A stretch of 58,425 bases of DNA. It comes from Paenibacillus xylanilyticus. Its GTDB lineage: Bacteria > Bacillota > Bacilli > Paenibacillales > Paenibacillaceae. Shown here piece by piece: positions 37,733 to 46,782 of this stretch. The DNA lies in assembly GCF_013359935.1 (NCBI RefSeq), contig NZ_JABMCB010000165.1:1-58425 (forward strand). The letters are read 5' to 3'. The notes under the pieces are model-generated. The model was given only the letters and a program-made list of their open reading frames with translations, did not search any database and was not told the origin of the DNA. The translations under genes were made by a program, and so were the position numbers. How positions within the stretch are numbered: the stretch's first letter is position 1; the number at the start of each line of letters is the position of its first letter.

Positions 37733-39787
37733 ATGGAGTCAATAAGCGAAGGACAAACGATCGATTTAGATAGGAAACTGAATGATGTCTTTTCAGGCAG
37801 GGCTGTTCGAAAAGACCTGACAAAGCTAATGAAAGAGGGGGCAAATGTCCCTGTTTATGTTCTTGAATATCTTCTTGGTATGTATGCCGCTACAGATGAT
37901 GAAGACAACATTCAAGAAGGGATTCAACGGGTAAAGAAGATCCTCTCAGAGAATTTTGTTAGACCAGATGAAGCGGAGAAGGTCAAATCGAGAATTCGGG
38001 AACTCGGTCAATATTCCGTTATCGATAAGATAACGGTAACGCTCAATGAGAAGATCGATTCCTATGTGGCAGAGTTCTCTAACTTGGGACTAAAAGGGGT
38101 TCCAATATCGCCGAACTATGTCAAAGAGTACGACAAGCTCTTGGCAGGCGGGATCTGGTGTATGCTGAAGATGGAATACTTCTTTGATGAAGAGGTCAAG
38201 AACAGCAATCCGTTCAGCATCAGTAGCTTGAAGCCGATTCAAATGCCGAACATGGATCTGAACGAGGTATTTGAGGGTAGGAAGAGCTTCACGAAAGAGG
38301 AATGGATCGATGTACTTATTCGCTCTACAGGTATGGAGCCGACCCAACTTGAGGACAGAGTGAAGTGGCATCTACTACTTCGACTTGTACCACTTGTTGA
38401 AAACAACTATAACATGTGTGAACTCGGTCCACGGGGGACTGGTAAATCACATGTGTATAAAGAGATATCGCCTAACTCGATTCTCGTCTCTGGTGGCCAA
38501 TCGACGGTTGCTAACCTTTTCTATAATATGTCTTCGAAAAAAGTAGGGCTTGTTGGGATGTACGATGCCGTGGCATTCGATGAAGTAGCGGGTATAACCT
38601 TTAAAGACAAAGATGGTATACAGATCATGAAGGATTTCATGGCTTCAGGATCATTTGCACGGGGCAGAGAAGAGAAGGCGGCTTCTGCTTCCATGGTATT
38701 CGTCGGGAACATCAACCAAAGTCTTGATTCACTGATCAAGACATCCCATCTGTTTGCGCCATTCCCTGAGGCAATGGCGAATGACTCTGCATTCTTTGAT
38801 CGGATGCATTACTACCTCCCAGGCTGGGAAGTACCGAAGATGCGACCTGACTTCTTCACAGATAAGTATGGCTTCATCGTCGATTACATGGCTGAATACT
38901 TTAGAGAAATGCGGAAGCGTTCGTTTGCGGATGCTCTGGATCGGTATTTTAGGCTGGGTAATAACCTGAATCAACGTGATGTTATTGCAGTGCGTAAAAC
39001 GGTATCAGGGTTAGTGAAGCTATTGTATCCGAACGGCGAGTATACGAGAGATGGCATCGAGGAGATCTTGAAGTATGCCCTTGAAGGAAGAAGAAGGGTA
39101 AAAGAACAGCTCAAGAAAATCGGAGGTATGGAGTTCTACGATGTTCACTTCTCTTATATCGATAAGGAATCATTGAGCGAAGAGTATGTATCTGTACCAG
39201 AGCAAGGTGGCGGCAAGTTAATTCCTGAAGGCATGGGCAGACCAGGGCATGTATATAGCGTTGGGCATGGAGATTCTGGAATGATTGGGGTATACAAACT
39301 GGAGAACCAAGTCGTTTCGGGGTCAGGAAAATTCGAGAAGTCAGGTGTCGGATCCCATCGGGGAGCGAAAGAGAGCTTGGATACCGCCTTCCGTTACTTT
39401 ACTTCAAATAGTAAAAGTATCAGCGGCTCGATTAGTACAAAGACCAAGGACTATCTGATGCATATTAGTGACATGCAAGGCATCGGATTGACGGAAGAAT
39501 TAGCGATTGCCGAATTGATTGGATTATGCTCAGGTGCATTGGAACGCCCCGTTCAAGAATCGATGGTCGTGCTTGGTAACATGACAGTAGGCGGTACAAT
39601 TGCGAAGGTCGATGAGTTTGCCAATACTCTTCAAGTGTGCGTAGATGCAGGAGCTAAGAAGGTATTGATACCTGCGTCGTCCGTAGTTGATTTTCAAACG
39701 GTTCCCGCAGATCTGCTGATAAAGGTTCAACCCGTGTTTTATTCGGATCCGACTGATGCTGTGTTTAAGGCGTTGGGGGTAGGATAA
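37733..39787 (+). CDS. brxL: BREX Lon-like AAA+ protein BrxL
   Basis: 684 residues, ATG 37733 (AGGAAAGGAGAGG upstream). AAA+ core with GPRGTGKSHVYKEI (P-loop near 231-238) and AVAFDEVAGITFKD (Walker B). The C-terminal Lon-protease-like domain has VVLGNMTVGGTIAKVDEF and AGAKKVLIPASS. BrxL forms rings on DNA and is needed for phage exclusion in type 1 BREX. It closes a complete operon. Confidence 0.94.
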   Translation: MESISEGQTIDLDRKLNDVFSGRAVRKDLTKLMKEGANVPVYVLEYLLGMYAATDDEDNIQEGIQRVKKILSENFVRPDEAEKVKSRIRELGQYSVIDKITVTLNEKIDSYVAEFSNLGLKGVPISPNYVKEYDKLLAGGIWCMLKMEYFFDEEVKNSNPFSISSLKPIQMPNMDLNEVFEGRKSFTKEEWIDVLIRSTGMEPTQLEDRVKWHLLLRLVPLVENNYNMCELGPRGTGKSHVYKEISPNSILVSGGQSTVANLFYNMSSKKVGLVGMYDAVAFDEVAGITFKDKDGIQIMKDFMASGSFARGREEKAASASMVFVGNINQSLDSLIKTSHLFAPFPEAMANDSAFFDRMHYYLPGWEVPKMRPDFFTDKYGFIVDYMAEYFREMRKRSFADALDRYFRLGNNLNQRDVIAVRKTVSGLVKLLYPNGEYTRDGIEEILKYALEGRRRVKEQLKKIGGMEFYDVHFSYIDKESLSEEYVSVPEQGGGKLIPEGMGRPGHVYSVGHGDSGMIGVYKLENQVVSGSGKFEKSGVGSHRGAKESLDTAFRYFTSNSKSISGSISTKTKDYLMHISDMQGIGLTEELAIAELIGLCSGALERPVQESMVVLGNMTVGGTIAKVDEFANTLQVCVDAGAKKVLIPASSVVDFQTVPADLLIKVQPVFYSDPTDAVFKALGVG

Positions 39788-39791
39788 ACAT

Positions 39792-40058
39792 ATGGAGGAT
39801 AAGGTACATAAAATCATTGCTGAGCTTGATTATGGTTCTGCTTTTATCATTACCTATACCGATCCTGACGGGGAAGAAAGGTGTTATGATCTTTGGTTAG
39901 ACAAAGAGGACACTATATACCGTTTACAGACCATCTAATTGCTTGATGGTAAACCAGAAGAGGTTGGGCAGACTGTTGGGTACAGCAAGACAGAAATCAC
40001 AAGGAAACTGATCGAGCTGTCAGCCTATGATAAGTTCCATATCCGTGAAATCGACTGA
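39792..40058 (+). pseudogene. Small gene after brxL interrupted by an in-frame stop
   Basis: ATG 39792, 4 bp after the brxL stop. Reads 48 codons (ELDYGSAFIITYTDPDGEER, CYDLWLDKED) to TAA at 39936, then continues in the same frame for 40 codons (KPEEVGQTVGYSKTEITRKL) to TGA at 40058. With the stop removed it would encode 88 residues. Translational coupling to brxL looks intact. Possible BREX accessory remnant; not recognised. Confidence 0.45.
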
Positions 40059-40194
40059 AAATAAAAGTTGTCAGGTCGTCGGAAGGGTGGTTTTCGGACT
40101 TTTTTAAGGATTACTGCCTAAGAAGTTTCCATCACGGCTTTTAAGAGGTAACACTCAATGGATCTTATTTGTAGTCGAAATACATGTGAATTGC

Positions 40195-40246
40195 TAAAAA
40201 CCCTGCCGATAATGCTCAAATAGAGCAAAAAAGCAGGGTTTTCGTT
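40195..40246. terminator. Bidirectional terminator between brx and par units
   Basis: AAAACCCTGC/GCAGGGTTTT stem with T tracts on both sides; the inner loop has GCTC-N7-GAGC. It serves the BREX side and the convergent minus-strand partition genes. Confidence 0.75.
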
Positions 40247-40261
40247 TGAAAACAAGTGAAA

Positions 40262-40540
40262 TCAGAAGAGTTGTGATAAAAGCTCGACATCTTCCTCTAA
40301 AATCTGGTGCTCAGGAGGGGGAGCGGACAAGGTTTGCGGAGCATTGCCCTGCTCCTGAAGGATCTGCAACACCATGTTCTTGATCTCTTTTTTTGATACG
40401 GGTGATTGCCCGCCGCCGCTGATAAACACTTCTAACGCTCTTGCAATATAGTCACTTTTATTCGTAATACCCTGCAAATGGTCATAAATATACTGATGCT
40501 CTTTCTTGAATGATATGGATAACCGATTACGATTTCCCAT
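40262..40540 (-). CDS. ParR-like ribbon-helix-helix adaptor
   Basis: 92 residues. NRLSISFKKEHQYIYDHLQG and KSDYIARALEVFI form a ribbon-helix-helix as in ParR/AlfB-type centromere-binding proteins; the acidic, Pro-containing C-terminus (ILEEDVELLSQLF) fits the filament-contact tail. Its ATG overlaps the stop of the actin-like gene by 14 bp, the canonical parM-parR order. Binds a centromere site and links it to the filament. Confidence 0.75.
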   Translation of the reverse strand: MGNRNRLSISFKKEHQYIYDHLQGITNKSDYIARALEVFISGGGQSPVSKKEIKNMVLQILQEQGNAPQTLSAPPPEHQILEEDVELLSQLF

Positions 40541-41507
40541 GATGTTTCGCCTCCAGGATTGTGAGAAAGCTCAATACGTTTGACATTTGTGGATCGTTAG
40601 ATATAGCGGCGGCAGGATATTCTTGTTTTAGATGCTCCTTTAGCAATAACGAACCCCCACCTACGACTATGACTTCACTATTTGAAAAACTAACTTTTCG
40701 ACTACGAGCATAGTTGAATATCTCCTTAACATGATTGGTCATCGATTGATCAACAATTTGTTTGCTTTCCACCATCTTCTCCCCGTTGATAATCAAGTGT
40801 TTGTCCCGATATATCGCCTCAACGTCAGAATCGGAAACGCTGATGCCGTATTCCGTTGAGAGCTTGTCCGCTATTTTTGAGCGAAGAATGTTCACCCCAA
40901 GATCAGCAGTGACCATTTTGTCGTAAATAGGAATCAGGTTGTTAAATTCCTGGATGTTGACATTAAGCGAGCCAATATCGAAGATCAATACCCGTTTCTG
41001 CCGATATAAATTTAGGTTGCTGTAGATGGGACCAATGCCTTCAGGGAAGAGGTGGATACTTTCAATACGGAAAAGAAACGGCTTGTTATTGACAATGATA
41101 TTGATTGTATCGCCGTTGTTTCGGATGAATTCACTGAATTCGATCTTCTGTTTCTCATTTTTATACAGGCTGATCGGAATATTAACTGCCAATGAAATTT
41201 TACTTAACACGATGTTCTGCTTCGATTTTTTGAGCAATTGGGCGATAGCGAGATATATGCATATTCGATGCGTGTCAGTCTTTTTGCTAAGAGAAAAATC
41301 CATCTTGCTTTCTCCAAGCATGTTCCCCAAGAGATAGGTTTTATTTCCGAATTCAACCGAATATGAACCTGGTGTTAAGTCAGCCCCTAAGTTGCTGACT
41401 TCCTCAACTTTGGTTTCGAACTTGACCTTTTGTAGCGTCCCTTCCTTCATGATTCCCTTTGTAGTTGACTTGCCGCTGTCCACGGCGATTAGAAAATGGT
41501 TGTGCAT
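40527..41507 (-). CDS. ParM/Alp-family actin-like plasmid segregation protein
   Basis: 326 residues from ATG 41507 (GAGGGGGCT upstream). Actin ATPase motifs: phosphate-1 FLIAVDSGKSTTKG (Asp10), phosphate-2 VLIFDIGSLNVNIQEF, adenosine VIVVGGGSLLL. Length and motif spacing fit ParM/StbA/Alp proteins, which push plasmid copies apart. Its presence in a chromosomal-type island implies that this segment once was, or still is, part of a plasmid. Confidence 0.85.
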   Translation of the reverse strand: MHNHFLIAVDSGKSTTKGIMKEGTLQKVKFETKVEEVSNLGADLTPGSYSVEFGNKTYLLGNMLGESKMDFSLSKKTDTHRICIYLAIAQLLKKSKQNIVLSKISLAVNIPISLYKNEKQKIEFSEFIRNNGDTINIIVNNKPFLFRIESIHLFPEGIGPIYSNLNLYRQKRVLIFDIGSLNVNIQEFNNLIPIYDKMVTADLGVNILRSKIADKLSTEYGISVSDSDVEAIYRDKHLIINGEKMVESKQIVDQSMTNHVKEIFNYARSRKVSFSNSEVIVVGGGSLLLKEHLKQEYPAAAISNDPQMSNVLSFLTILEAKHHGKS

Positions 41508-41564
41508 GTTAGTAGCCCCCTCTTTAGTAGTTTTATAGATTATATGCACATTTTATCTGAGATA

Positions 41565-41623
41565 GTCGGACATGATCGCATGTTTTGGTCTAAGGCTGTC
41601 GGATAATGGGCGATGAAGTCGGA
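41565..41623. repeat. Candidate partition site (three GTCGGA repeats)
   Basis: GTCGGA occurs at 41565, 41598 and 41618 just upstream of the ParM-like gene, where parC-type centromeres usually lie. The repeats are short, so this is a weak call. Confidence 0.3.
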
Positions 41624-41684
41624 CTTGGCGGGGGACGTGGAATTGACAGATAAAAAGGGTTGTTAGATACATCAGAGGGGTAAA

Positions 41685-41846
41685 TCAACTTTCGGAATAC
41701 ATATACCTGTATATAAGGGCAAAAATTCTTCGATAAGTTTCTCGCATGCGATCTTCTGTAGGTAATTTCGCATCCATACCAGTAGATTTAATCGTCAGAT
41801 AATATGTAGCATCCTCCTTATGCAACCCTCCAAAGAACATAAGCAT
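41685..41846 (-). pseudogene. Fragment of an unrecognised gene
   Basis: The minus-strand frame reads MLMFFGGLHKEDATYYLTIK then KLPTEDRMRETYRRIF and stops at 41685; coding-like sequence continues upstream to about 41885 (KAKIETCTVRR) with no start. Looks like the C-terminal end of a decayed protein. The rest of 41550-42303 has no gene. Confidence 0.35.
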
Positions 41847-42303
41847 TCGTCTTACGGTACAGGTTTCAATTTTCGCCTTCGCTTTTGAATCTTAGCAACC
41901 GTCTGCCTGTTTGTTGCCAGAAGTAATCGATCGTCATGTAGGATTTATACATTAACCTATATAGGAACGCCAAAATCAGCGTTTCAGGTTGCAATGAACA
42001 GCATTTGCGTAATGATTTTGGTATTAAGCATCAATTCAATTGGCTTGCGTTAAAGTTCCTGATAGTATGTCTTTCTTCAGTAGGCTTTCAAAGCCAAGAG
42101 GTTTTAATAGCTCATTATCTGCTGTCGCTGAATGAATATGAGAGGTCTGTCCACAGCGAACAGACTTCTCCCTTCCCCTCTCCCCAAGGATCCTCCTGTT
42201 GGCTATGTCAACCCCTGAATGCTCCGACCTGGTTCGACGCTTATTGCCACTCAGACAATTACTTTTTCCATATGATAGGGAGAGAGTGATAGGGGGAATA
42301 AGT

Positions 42304-43080
42304 ATGATACAAACAATTGTCTGTGAGATAAATAGAGCGGAATACACGGTAAATTTAGTTTATCTGCGAGAAATGCTTAGCAGTACCATTGAGGAAGGGA
42401 AATTTTTAAGGCAAGAGCTGAATCAAATCGTAGGGAAGTACGGAGAGGATGTTGACTTTAGGTCTACAAAAGATGTCACTCGGTTTAGTAAGTTATTGCT
42501 TAGATCGGAGGATACTGAGGTGAGAAAAATTACGAATGAAGCCTTGGACAGATGGATTGAACAAACCAAGGATGTGTTTTTCATTAAGCTAAAGAACTAC
42601 AAACGATGCCGTGATAGATATAGGAAGATAGCCACATTTATTAACTCGCTCTCAATTACTTTTGATGAATGGGGTAATAACTGCGTGCATGCTTTTATGG
42701 AGTCGAATTTGAGAACGGCAACTATTAACCCACAATTTACTGTAAACAGGATAGGCGGGATATCAATGTTACAGCCTGCCATGCCGTTTTCGATTACAGA
42801 GATGATGGGATTGCTAAGCTTCAATGTGGCGATTCAATTCGAGTCGAGCGATGAGATGGTAGGTTTTCTGAATAAGTATGGTGATATCATTTGGGGAGAT
42901 TACATGGGGGAATGGTTGTTGGTTAGTGGAGAAGTATTATACGCCCAAATGATAGTAAGCGAATACGAGGTTATCCCGTTCTTTGACAGTGAGGATGAGA
43001 TGAAGCGATTGATTGGGCAGTTCAATTTGGAGTATCGTAGACCATTAGCAATATCATCAAAGATCATTATCAAGGATTAA
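42304..43080 (+). CDS. Hypothetical 258-residue protein, partner of the helicase-like gene
   Basis: ATG 42304 with ATAGGGGGA upstream. Mostly helical in its first half (residues about 12-110), alpha/beta after. Not recognised. Ends 133 bp before the helicase-like gene with no terminator seen between, so the two may form a unit. With the divergent partition genes it could belong to a plasmid replication/maintenance module. Confidence 0.55.
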   Translation: MIQTIVCEINRAEYTVNLVYLREMLSSTIEEGKFLRQELNQIVGKYGEDVDFRSTKDVTRFSKLLLRSEDTEVRKITNEALDRWIEQTKDVFFIKLKNYKRCRDRYRKIATFINSLSITFDEWGNNCVHAFMESNLRTATINPQFTVNRIGGISMLQPAMPFSITEMMGLLSFNVAIQFESSDEMVGFLNKYGDIIWGDYMGEWLLVSGEVLYAQMIVSEYEVIPFFDSEDEMKRLIGQFNLEYRRPLAISSKIIIKD

Positions 43081-43212
43081 TTAGCATGCCATGAATAAAT
43101 GTTAAGCAAGGGGGTCAGACGCTATAGAACCACAAAGCCGTATTCAGGCATTGCAATCTCCGTTATCCTCTATATGCAACAGAACATAATGCAAACCGAG
43201 GGGGAGATATAA

Positions 43213-44940
43213 ATGAAAGTAAAAGAGAGCTACTTCAGTGGACTATCAGAACAGATCATTAATAAAGCAAAATGGAGTCGAGATAAATTTGTGGTGTTTA
43301 ATCATGAGGCAGGGACAGGCAAAAGTACAAGAACGCATCAGATTATCGGTGGAATGACGAAGAAGCAATCACATCGGGTACTGTATGTGCAACGGTTCCT
43401 TAAAGACGATGAGCTGAACAATACTGTGAAGGCTATTAATCGCAACGCAGGACGGAAAGTGGCAATTAGCATCACAGGAAAGGACACAGAGAAAGGTAAA
43501 TCAACAGAAGTATTTGAACGTAGCCAGGTTATTTGTATTACTCATCAAATGTACATTCAGGTTTGTAAAGGGGAGCACCAACACTTGATAAAGGATCGGG
43601 ATATTCTAATCATAGACGAGTTTCCAGACTTGCTTGAGAAGATTAATATATCAAATTACGAAATAGGTCTTCTTTGGACTGAATGTAGAAAAAGGAATGT
43701 ACCTGCAATAGAGGAATGGGCGATATTGCTTCGTGACTTAATAGATGAAGGTAATGTAGCTAATAATGTCATGAGATTTACCGACTTTTCTGATGGTAAA
43801 GATCAGCACTATGAACCGATGATAAAATCTGCCATTAAAAAGTTGGATGACAAGAACTCGAAGATATATAAGGGTATTTTGAAGGAAAGTCTTCAACTAA
43901 CAAAGAATGGTGGATTCTTGTTTGAAGAGGGGTTTCATACCTTTAATGACAACAGACAATTTGTACTCTTAAAGAATAACATCATTCTCGATGCGAACGC
44001 TGCGTTCGACTATAGGTATAAACTTTATGGCAAATTTGACCTTCATGAGAAAGAGAAAATGTACGATTATGCAAAGGATACATTACATCATATTAACGTT
44101 AAAACGACTAAGAACGCATTAAAGAAGTTCGAAAAATTTGTTCAAGAGGCGTTAAAAGAAATTCAACTTGAAGGTAAAACAGGAATTCTTTTCGTAACGG
44201 AAAAAGCAAACGTTGATAAATTAGAGAAAGAAATTGTTCAATACTTCTCAGATTACGGAAATAGCCTTTCAGAAATTGAAGGTAATTTAAAAATCAATAT
44301 AAAGATCGACTATTTCGGTAACTTAATAGGGGTGAACCATTATCATGATTATGATGCCGTTGTTTTGCTTAAAACTCCTCACTATGATTATCTCACGTAT
44401 GCCTTAACCTACCAATACTACATGCGGTTGACTGGGCAACCTGTTGAGAATGTTGAATTGTTCGAACATGAAATAGTGGAGGCTATTCGGAAAAGTACAG
44501 TTGCAGGTGAGATGTACCAAGCAATAAAAAGGATTAATCGGGACAATAGTAGGCGTGCAGATATATACGTTTTTGCCGATTTTCAGGAAGCTATAGATAC
44601 GGTGGTTGAGCAATTGCCGAATATTCAGTACAACAAAAAGGATCTTGAGGAAAAGCAGAATACTGGGAGACATTATGACAAAACGAAGAGAGAGAAATCC
44701 ACTAAAAGTGAAAAGGCAAGAACAATACTTCTCGAAGCTAAGAAAAGCGGTATAGAAATGATGCAAAAGCTGGAGTTGAGGAACTTGTTGGAGATAAAAA
44801 GCAGAGGAAATCTCACCAAGATACTGGATAAATTAGAGGCTTTCTTTAAAGAACACGGGATAAGTCAAACTGGTCAGCAAATTTGGTTTCACGATAATTT
44901 GAAGGATTTTGAATATAACAAACTTTGTGAGTCTGCTTAA
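43213..44940 (+). CDS. DEAD/DEAH-like helicase or P-loop ATPase
   Basis: 575 residues. Walker A HEAGTGKST (31-39); Walker B ILIIDEF (131-137); helicase-like Ia block VLYVQRF. ICITHQMYIQ fits motif 1b and GILFVTEKANVDKL starts a RecA-like second domain. The C-terminal 100 residues look like a winged helix (KARTILLEAKKSGIEMMQK, RGNLTKILDKLEAFFKEHG). Superfamily 2 is likely, but no named family matches. Candidate replication helicase for the plasmid-like segment, or a defence helicase. Confidence 0.65.
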   Translation: MKVKESYFSGLSEQIINKAKWSRDKFVVFNHEAGTGKSTRTHQIIGGMTKKQSHRVLYVQRFLKDDELNNTVKAINRNAGRKVAISITGKDTEKGKSTEVFERSQVICITHQMYIQVCKGEHQHLIKDRDILIIDEFPDLLEKINISNYEIGLLWTECRKRNVPAIEEWAILLRDLIDEGNVANNVMRFTDFSDGKDQHYEPMIKSAIKKLDDKNSKIYKGILKESLQLTKNGGFLFEEGFHTFNDNRQFVLLKNNIILDANAAFDYRYKLYGKFDLHEKEKMYDYAKDTLHHINVKTTKNALKKFEKFVQEALKEIQLEGKTGILFVTEKANVDKLEKEIVQYFSDYGNSLSEIEGNLKINIKIDYFGNLIGVNHYHDYDAVVLLKTPHYDYLTYALTYQYYMRLTGQPVENVELFEHEIVEAIRKSTVAGEMYQAIKRINRDNSRRADIYVFADFQEAIDTVVEQLPNIQYNKKDLEEKQNTGRHYDKTKREKSTKSEKARTILLEAKKSGIEMMQKLELRNLLEIKSRGNLTKILDKLEAFFKEHGISQTGQQIWFHDNLKDFEYNKLCESA

Positions 44941-45209
44941 TAACTGAAGGGTGAAGCTTATGTTCTTGTTTCATGTAAGCTATACTCTTGTGTTGGACGT
45001 TCGAGAGAACTTGTTCTTATAGGTGTTAGGCTTTGATTGAGGGATATCATAAATGATTGATTAGATCTCTACAAGCAGATTTTATTTGAAACGATGGTTT
45101 TATACTTTGCGGGATATGATACTTGCATCCTAAAGGTTTAGGTTGCCATAAGGCAACCGTATATGTCAGTGATTGATGCTTAACTCTATGAAGATGATGC
45201 CAATTAATA

Positions 45210-45335
45210 AAAGTTGTATCGAAATTAGCAATTCCTTTTATATAGGAAGAATTCAATACAACTTTCTAAGTAAAACCCAATTGATGAAGCGGAAAACTCA
45301 AGGGATTTAAAGAACGAACGTCCAGATACAACTTT
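45210..45335. repeat. Right copy of the inverted repeat array
   Basis: AAAGTTGTATC on the plus strand at 45210 and on the minus strand at 45265-45255 and 45335-45321. Read inward on the minus strand the outermost copy begins AAAGTTGTATCTGGACGTTC, matching the left array (24291) over its first 15 bases exactly and about 25 of 28 overall. The inner pair encloses TTCCTTTTATATAGGAA, like the CCTTCTATAAGGAA of the left copy. The rest of 44941-45452 has no gene. Confidence 0.65.
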
Positions 45336-45452
45336 ACTGTAGGATAACCTATACTCAAACGAGGTTCGACAGAAAAAGCCTTTTTACGAACTGCCAAAAA
45401 GGATAGAGTAATGTTATCAACAAATAAACTTACTACTGGGGGAATATAACCA

Positions 45453-46388
45453 ATGCTATCGGATGGAACAATTATTGAGGGAAATGAAAACGTGAAACCA
45501 TTAATTAGTTTGCAAGAAGCAAGTGAGACGATAAAGCAGTATAAAATGGAGAATCTCTTTGAACTCGCCTGGGAAGCGTACTCAAAGGAATGGGATCACG
45601 GCTATGCGTGGTTCGACTTTAAAAATGGGGAAATAGTGAGCGGTCATGAACATCTCATCGATCCGAAGCATTCCTATCTAATATTAATGAAAATAAGTGA
45701 GGCAGAATACCTATTTGAGTGGGACGATTATGATGAAGCATCCGATTTCGAGAAATTTAAGGATCGATTATCTTTACGTGATTGGTGTGAATTAAAAGGA
45801 ATTGACCATCGGGAACGCATCAGAGATGGGGTACTGCGTGATCCACAAAGGTGGAATGAATATCACCAGTTACATTCTAAGCTGTATACTGGATTAAACG
45901 ATTGGTATCGTAAGCATAATGTAACTGTTCAAACGGAGTATTCTACTCAAAGTTCTCAAGCCAATAAAAAAGTGAGGAATGGACAATTGGGTGAATCAAA
46001 GGAGAAAGATTATTTTTTGAGGGATTTCAAGACGTTGACCTTGTACAAGAAGGCAGTAGAACTTGAGGAGATAATTGATAAGTTGGCTGAATCTTTTCCG
46101 CAAGAGGAAAAATATCGCTTAACGGACCAGTTAATTCGTTGTACCACAAGTATAGGTGCAAACGTTGCGGAGTCAAATGGCGGTCAGTATGCTGGCAGGG
46201 AACGCTATCATCTCGGTGTAGCGTTTTCCTCGGCAAATGAAGTTAGATATTGGGTTGAGCGAGCTTTTCGCAAGACGTATATTGATCAAGTGACATTTGA
46301 GCGGTTGGATGAAATGACACAAGAGTTGAGGAGAATAATGGGCGGGATGTTCAAACGCTTAGATGGTTTGAAAGGTGAATCTGCTTAG
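45453..46388 (+). CDS. Unknown N-terminal domain fused to an S23/IVP four-helix-bundle protein
   Basis: 311 residues, ATG 45453 (GGGGGAA upstream). Residues 1-170 are unrecognised, aromatic and acidic (WDHGYAWFDFKNG, EYLFEWDDYDEA). Residues about 195-305 match the four-helix-bundle family (TIGR02436 type: LTDQLIRCTTSIGANVAESN, FSSANEVRYW), to which the Avd accessory proteins of diversity-generating retroelements are related. These usually stand alone at about 120 residues, so the fusion is unusual. No reverse transcriptase is nearby. Confidence 0.75.
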   Translation: MLSDGTIIEGNENVKPLISLQEASETIKQYKMENLFELAWEAYSKEWDHGYAWFDFKNGEIVSGHEHLIDPKHSYLILMKISEAEYLFEWDDYDEASDFEKFKDRLSLRDWCELKGIDHRERIRDGVLRDPQRWNEYHQLHSKLYTGLNDWYRKHNVTVQTEYSTQSSQANKKVRNGQLGESKEKDYFLRDFKTLTLYKKAVELEEIIDKLAESFPQEEKYRLTDQLIRCTTSIGANVAESNGGQYAGRERYHLGVAFSSANEVRYWVERAFRKTYIDQVTFERLDEMTQELRRIMGGMFKRLDGLKGESA

Positions 46389-46561
46389 AAGAATGAAAAA
46401 ACCATGGAGGTCTTTGTTTCCATGGCGTACATAGATCTATTCAGTGTCTGAAATCTGATGAGATATTTGTCCAGGATTTGATGTGAGCGGCGGCAGTAGT
46501 CAGCAAGTTTGTCATAAAGGTTACTGTTACTGACCATTTATTATTAAGAATGGTCAACATT

Positions 46562-46782
46562 TTAATCAGTCTTTGGACAAGCAACTCCGTCAGCAATCGG
46601 ATAATCGTTCCTCGAAATATTCGCCTTCTTGATCCTCTCACATTCTCTATGCTCCTCGATTAACTGAACATCATTTTCATCATCTAAACAAATAGGGCAC
46701 CCACAAGGAGTATTGTCACTTCGGAATTTAGAACTCTAATTTTCTTGCCATCACCATCGCATGGGATATCATAAATATTCAT
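46562..46782 (-). pseudogene. Frameshifted small zinc-binding protein
   Basis: ATG 46782 with AGAGGAGGA upstream reads MNIYDIPCDGDGKKIRVLN, then a neighbouring frame gives TPCGCPICLDDENDVQLIEE and CERIKKANISRNDYPIADGV to a stop at 46562. One indel near 46722 separates the halves. Cys spacing (C-x-C-x2-C) suggests zinc. The remaining 46389-47412 has a hairpin TTACTGGT/ACCAGTAA (47004-47026) and no gene. Confidence 0.4.

Noticed and set aside
42005..42289. 94-codon forward frame before the 258-residue gene
   Set aside because: No ribosome site or coding character; the real start is ATG 42304 with a strong ribosome site.
45453..46388. Diversity-generating retroelement (Avd-like bundle)
   Set aside because: No reverse transcriptase, template/variable repeat pair or variable lectin-fold target in the window.
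46441..46641. 66-codon minus-strand frame
   Set aside because: Overlaps a better-supported frameshifted zinc-protein reading at 46562-46782 with a strong ribosome site.
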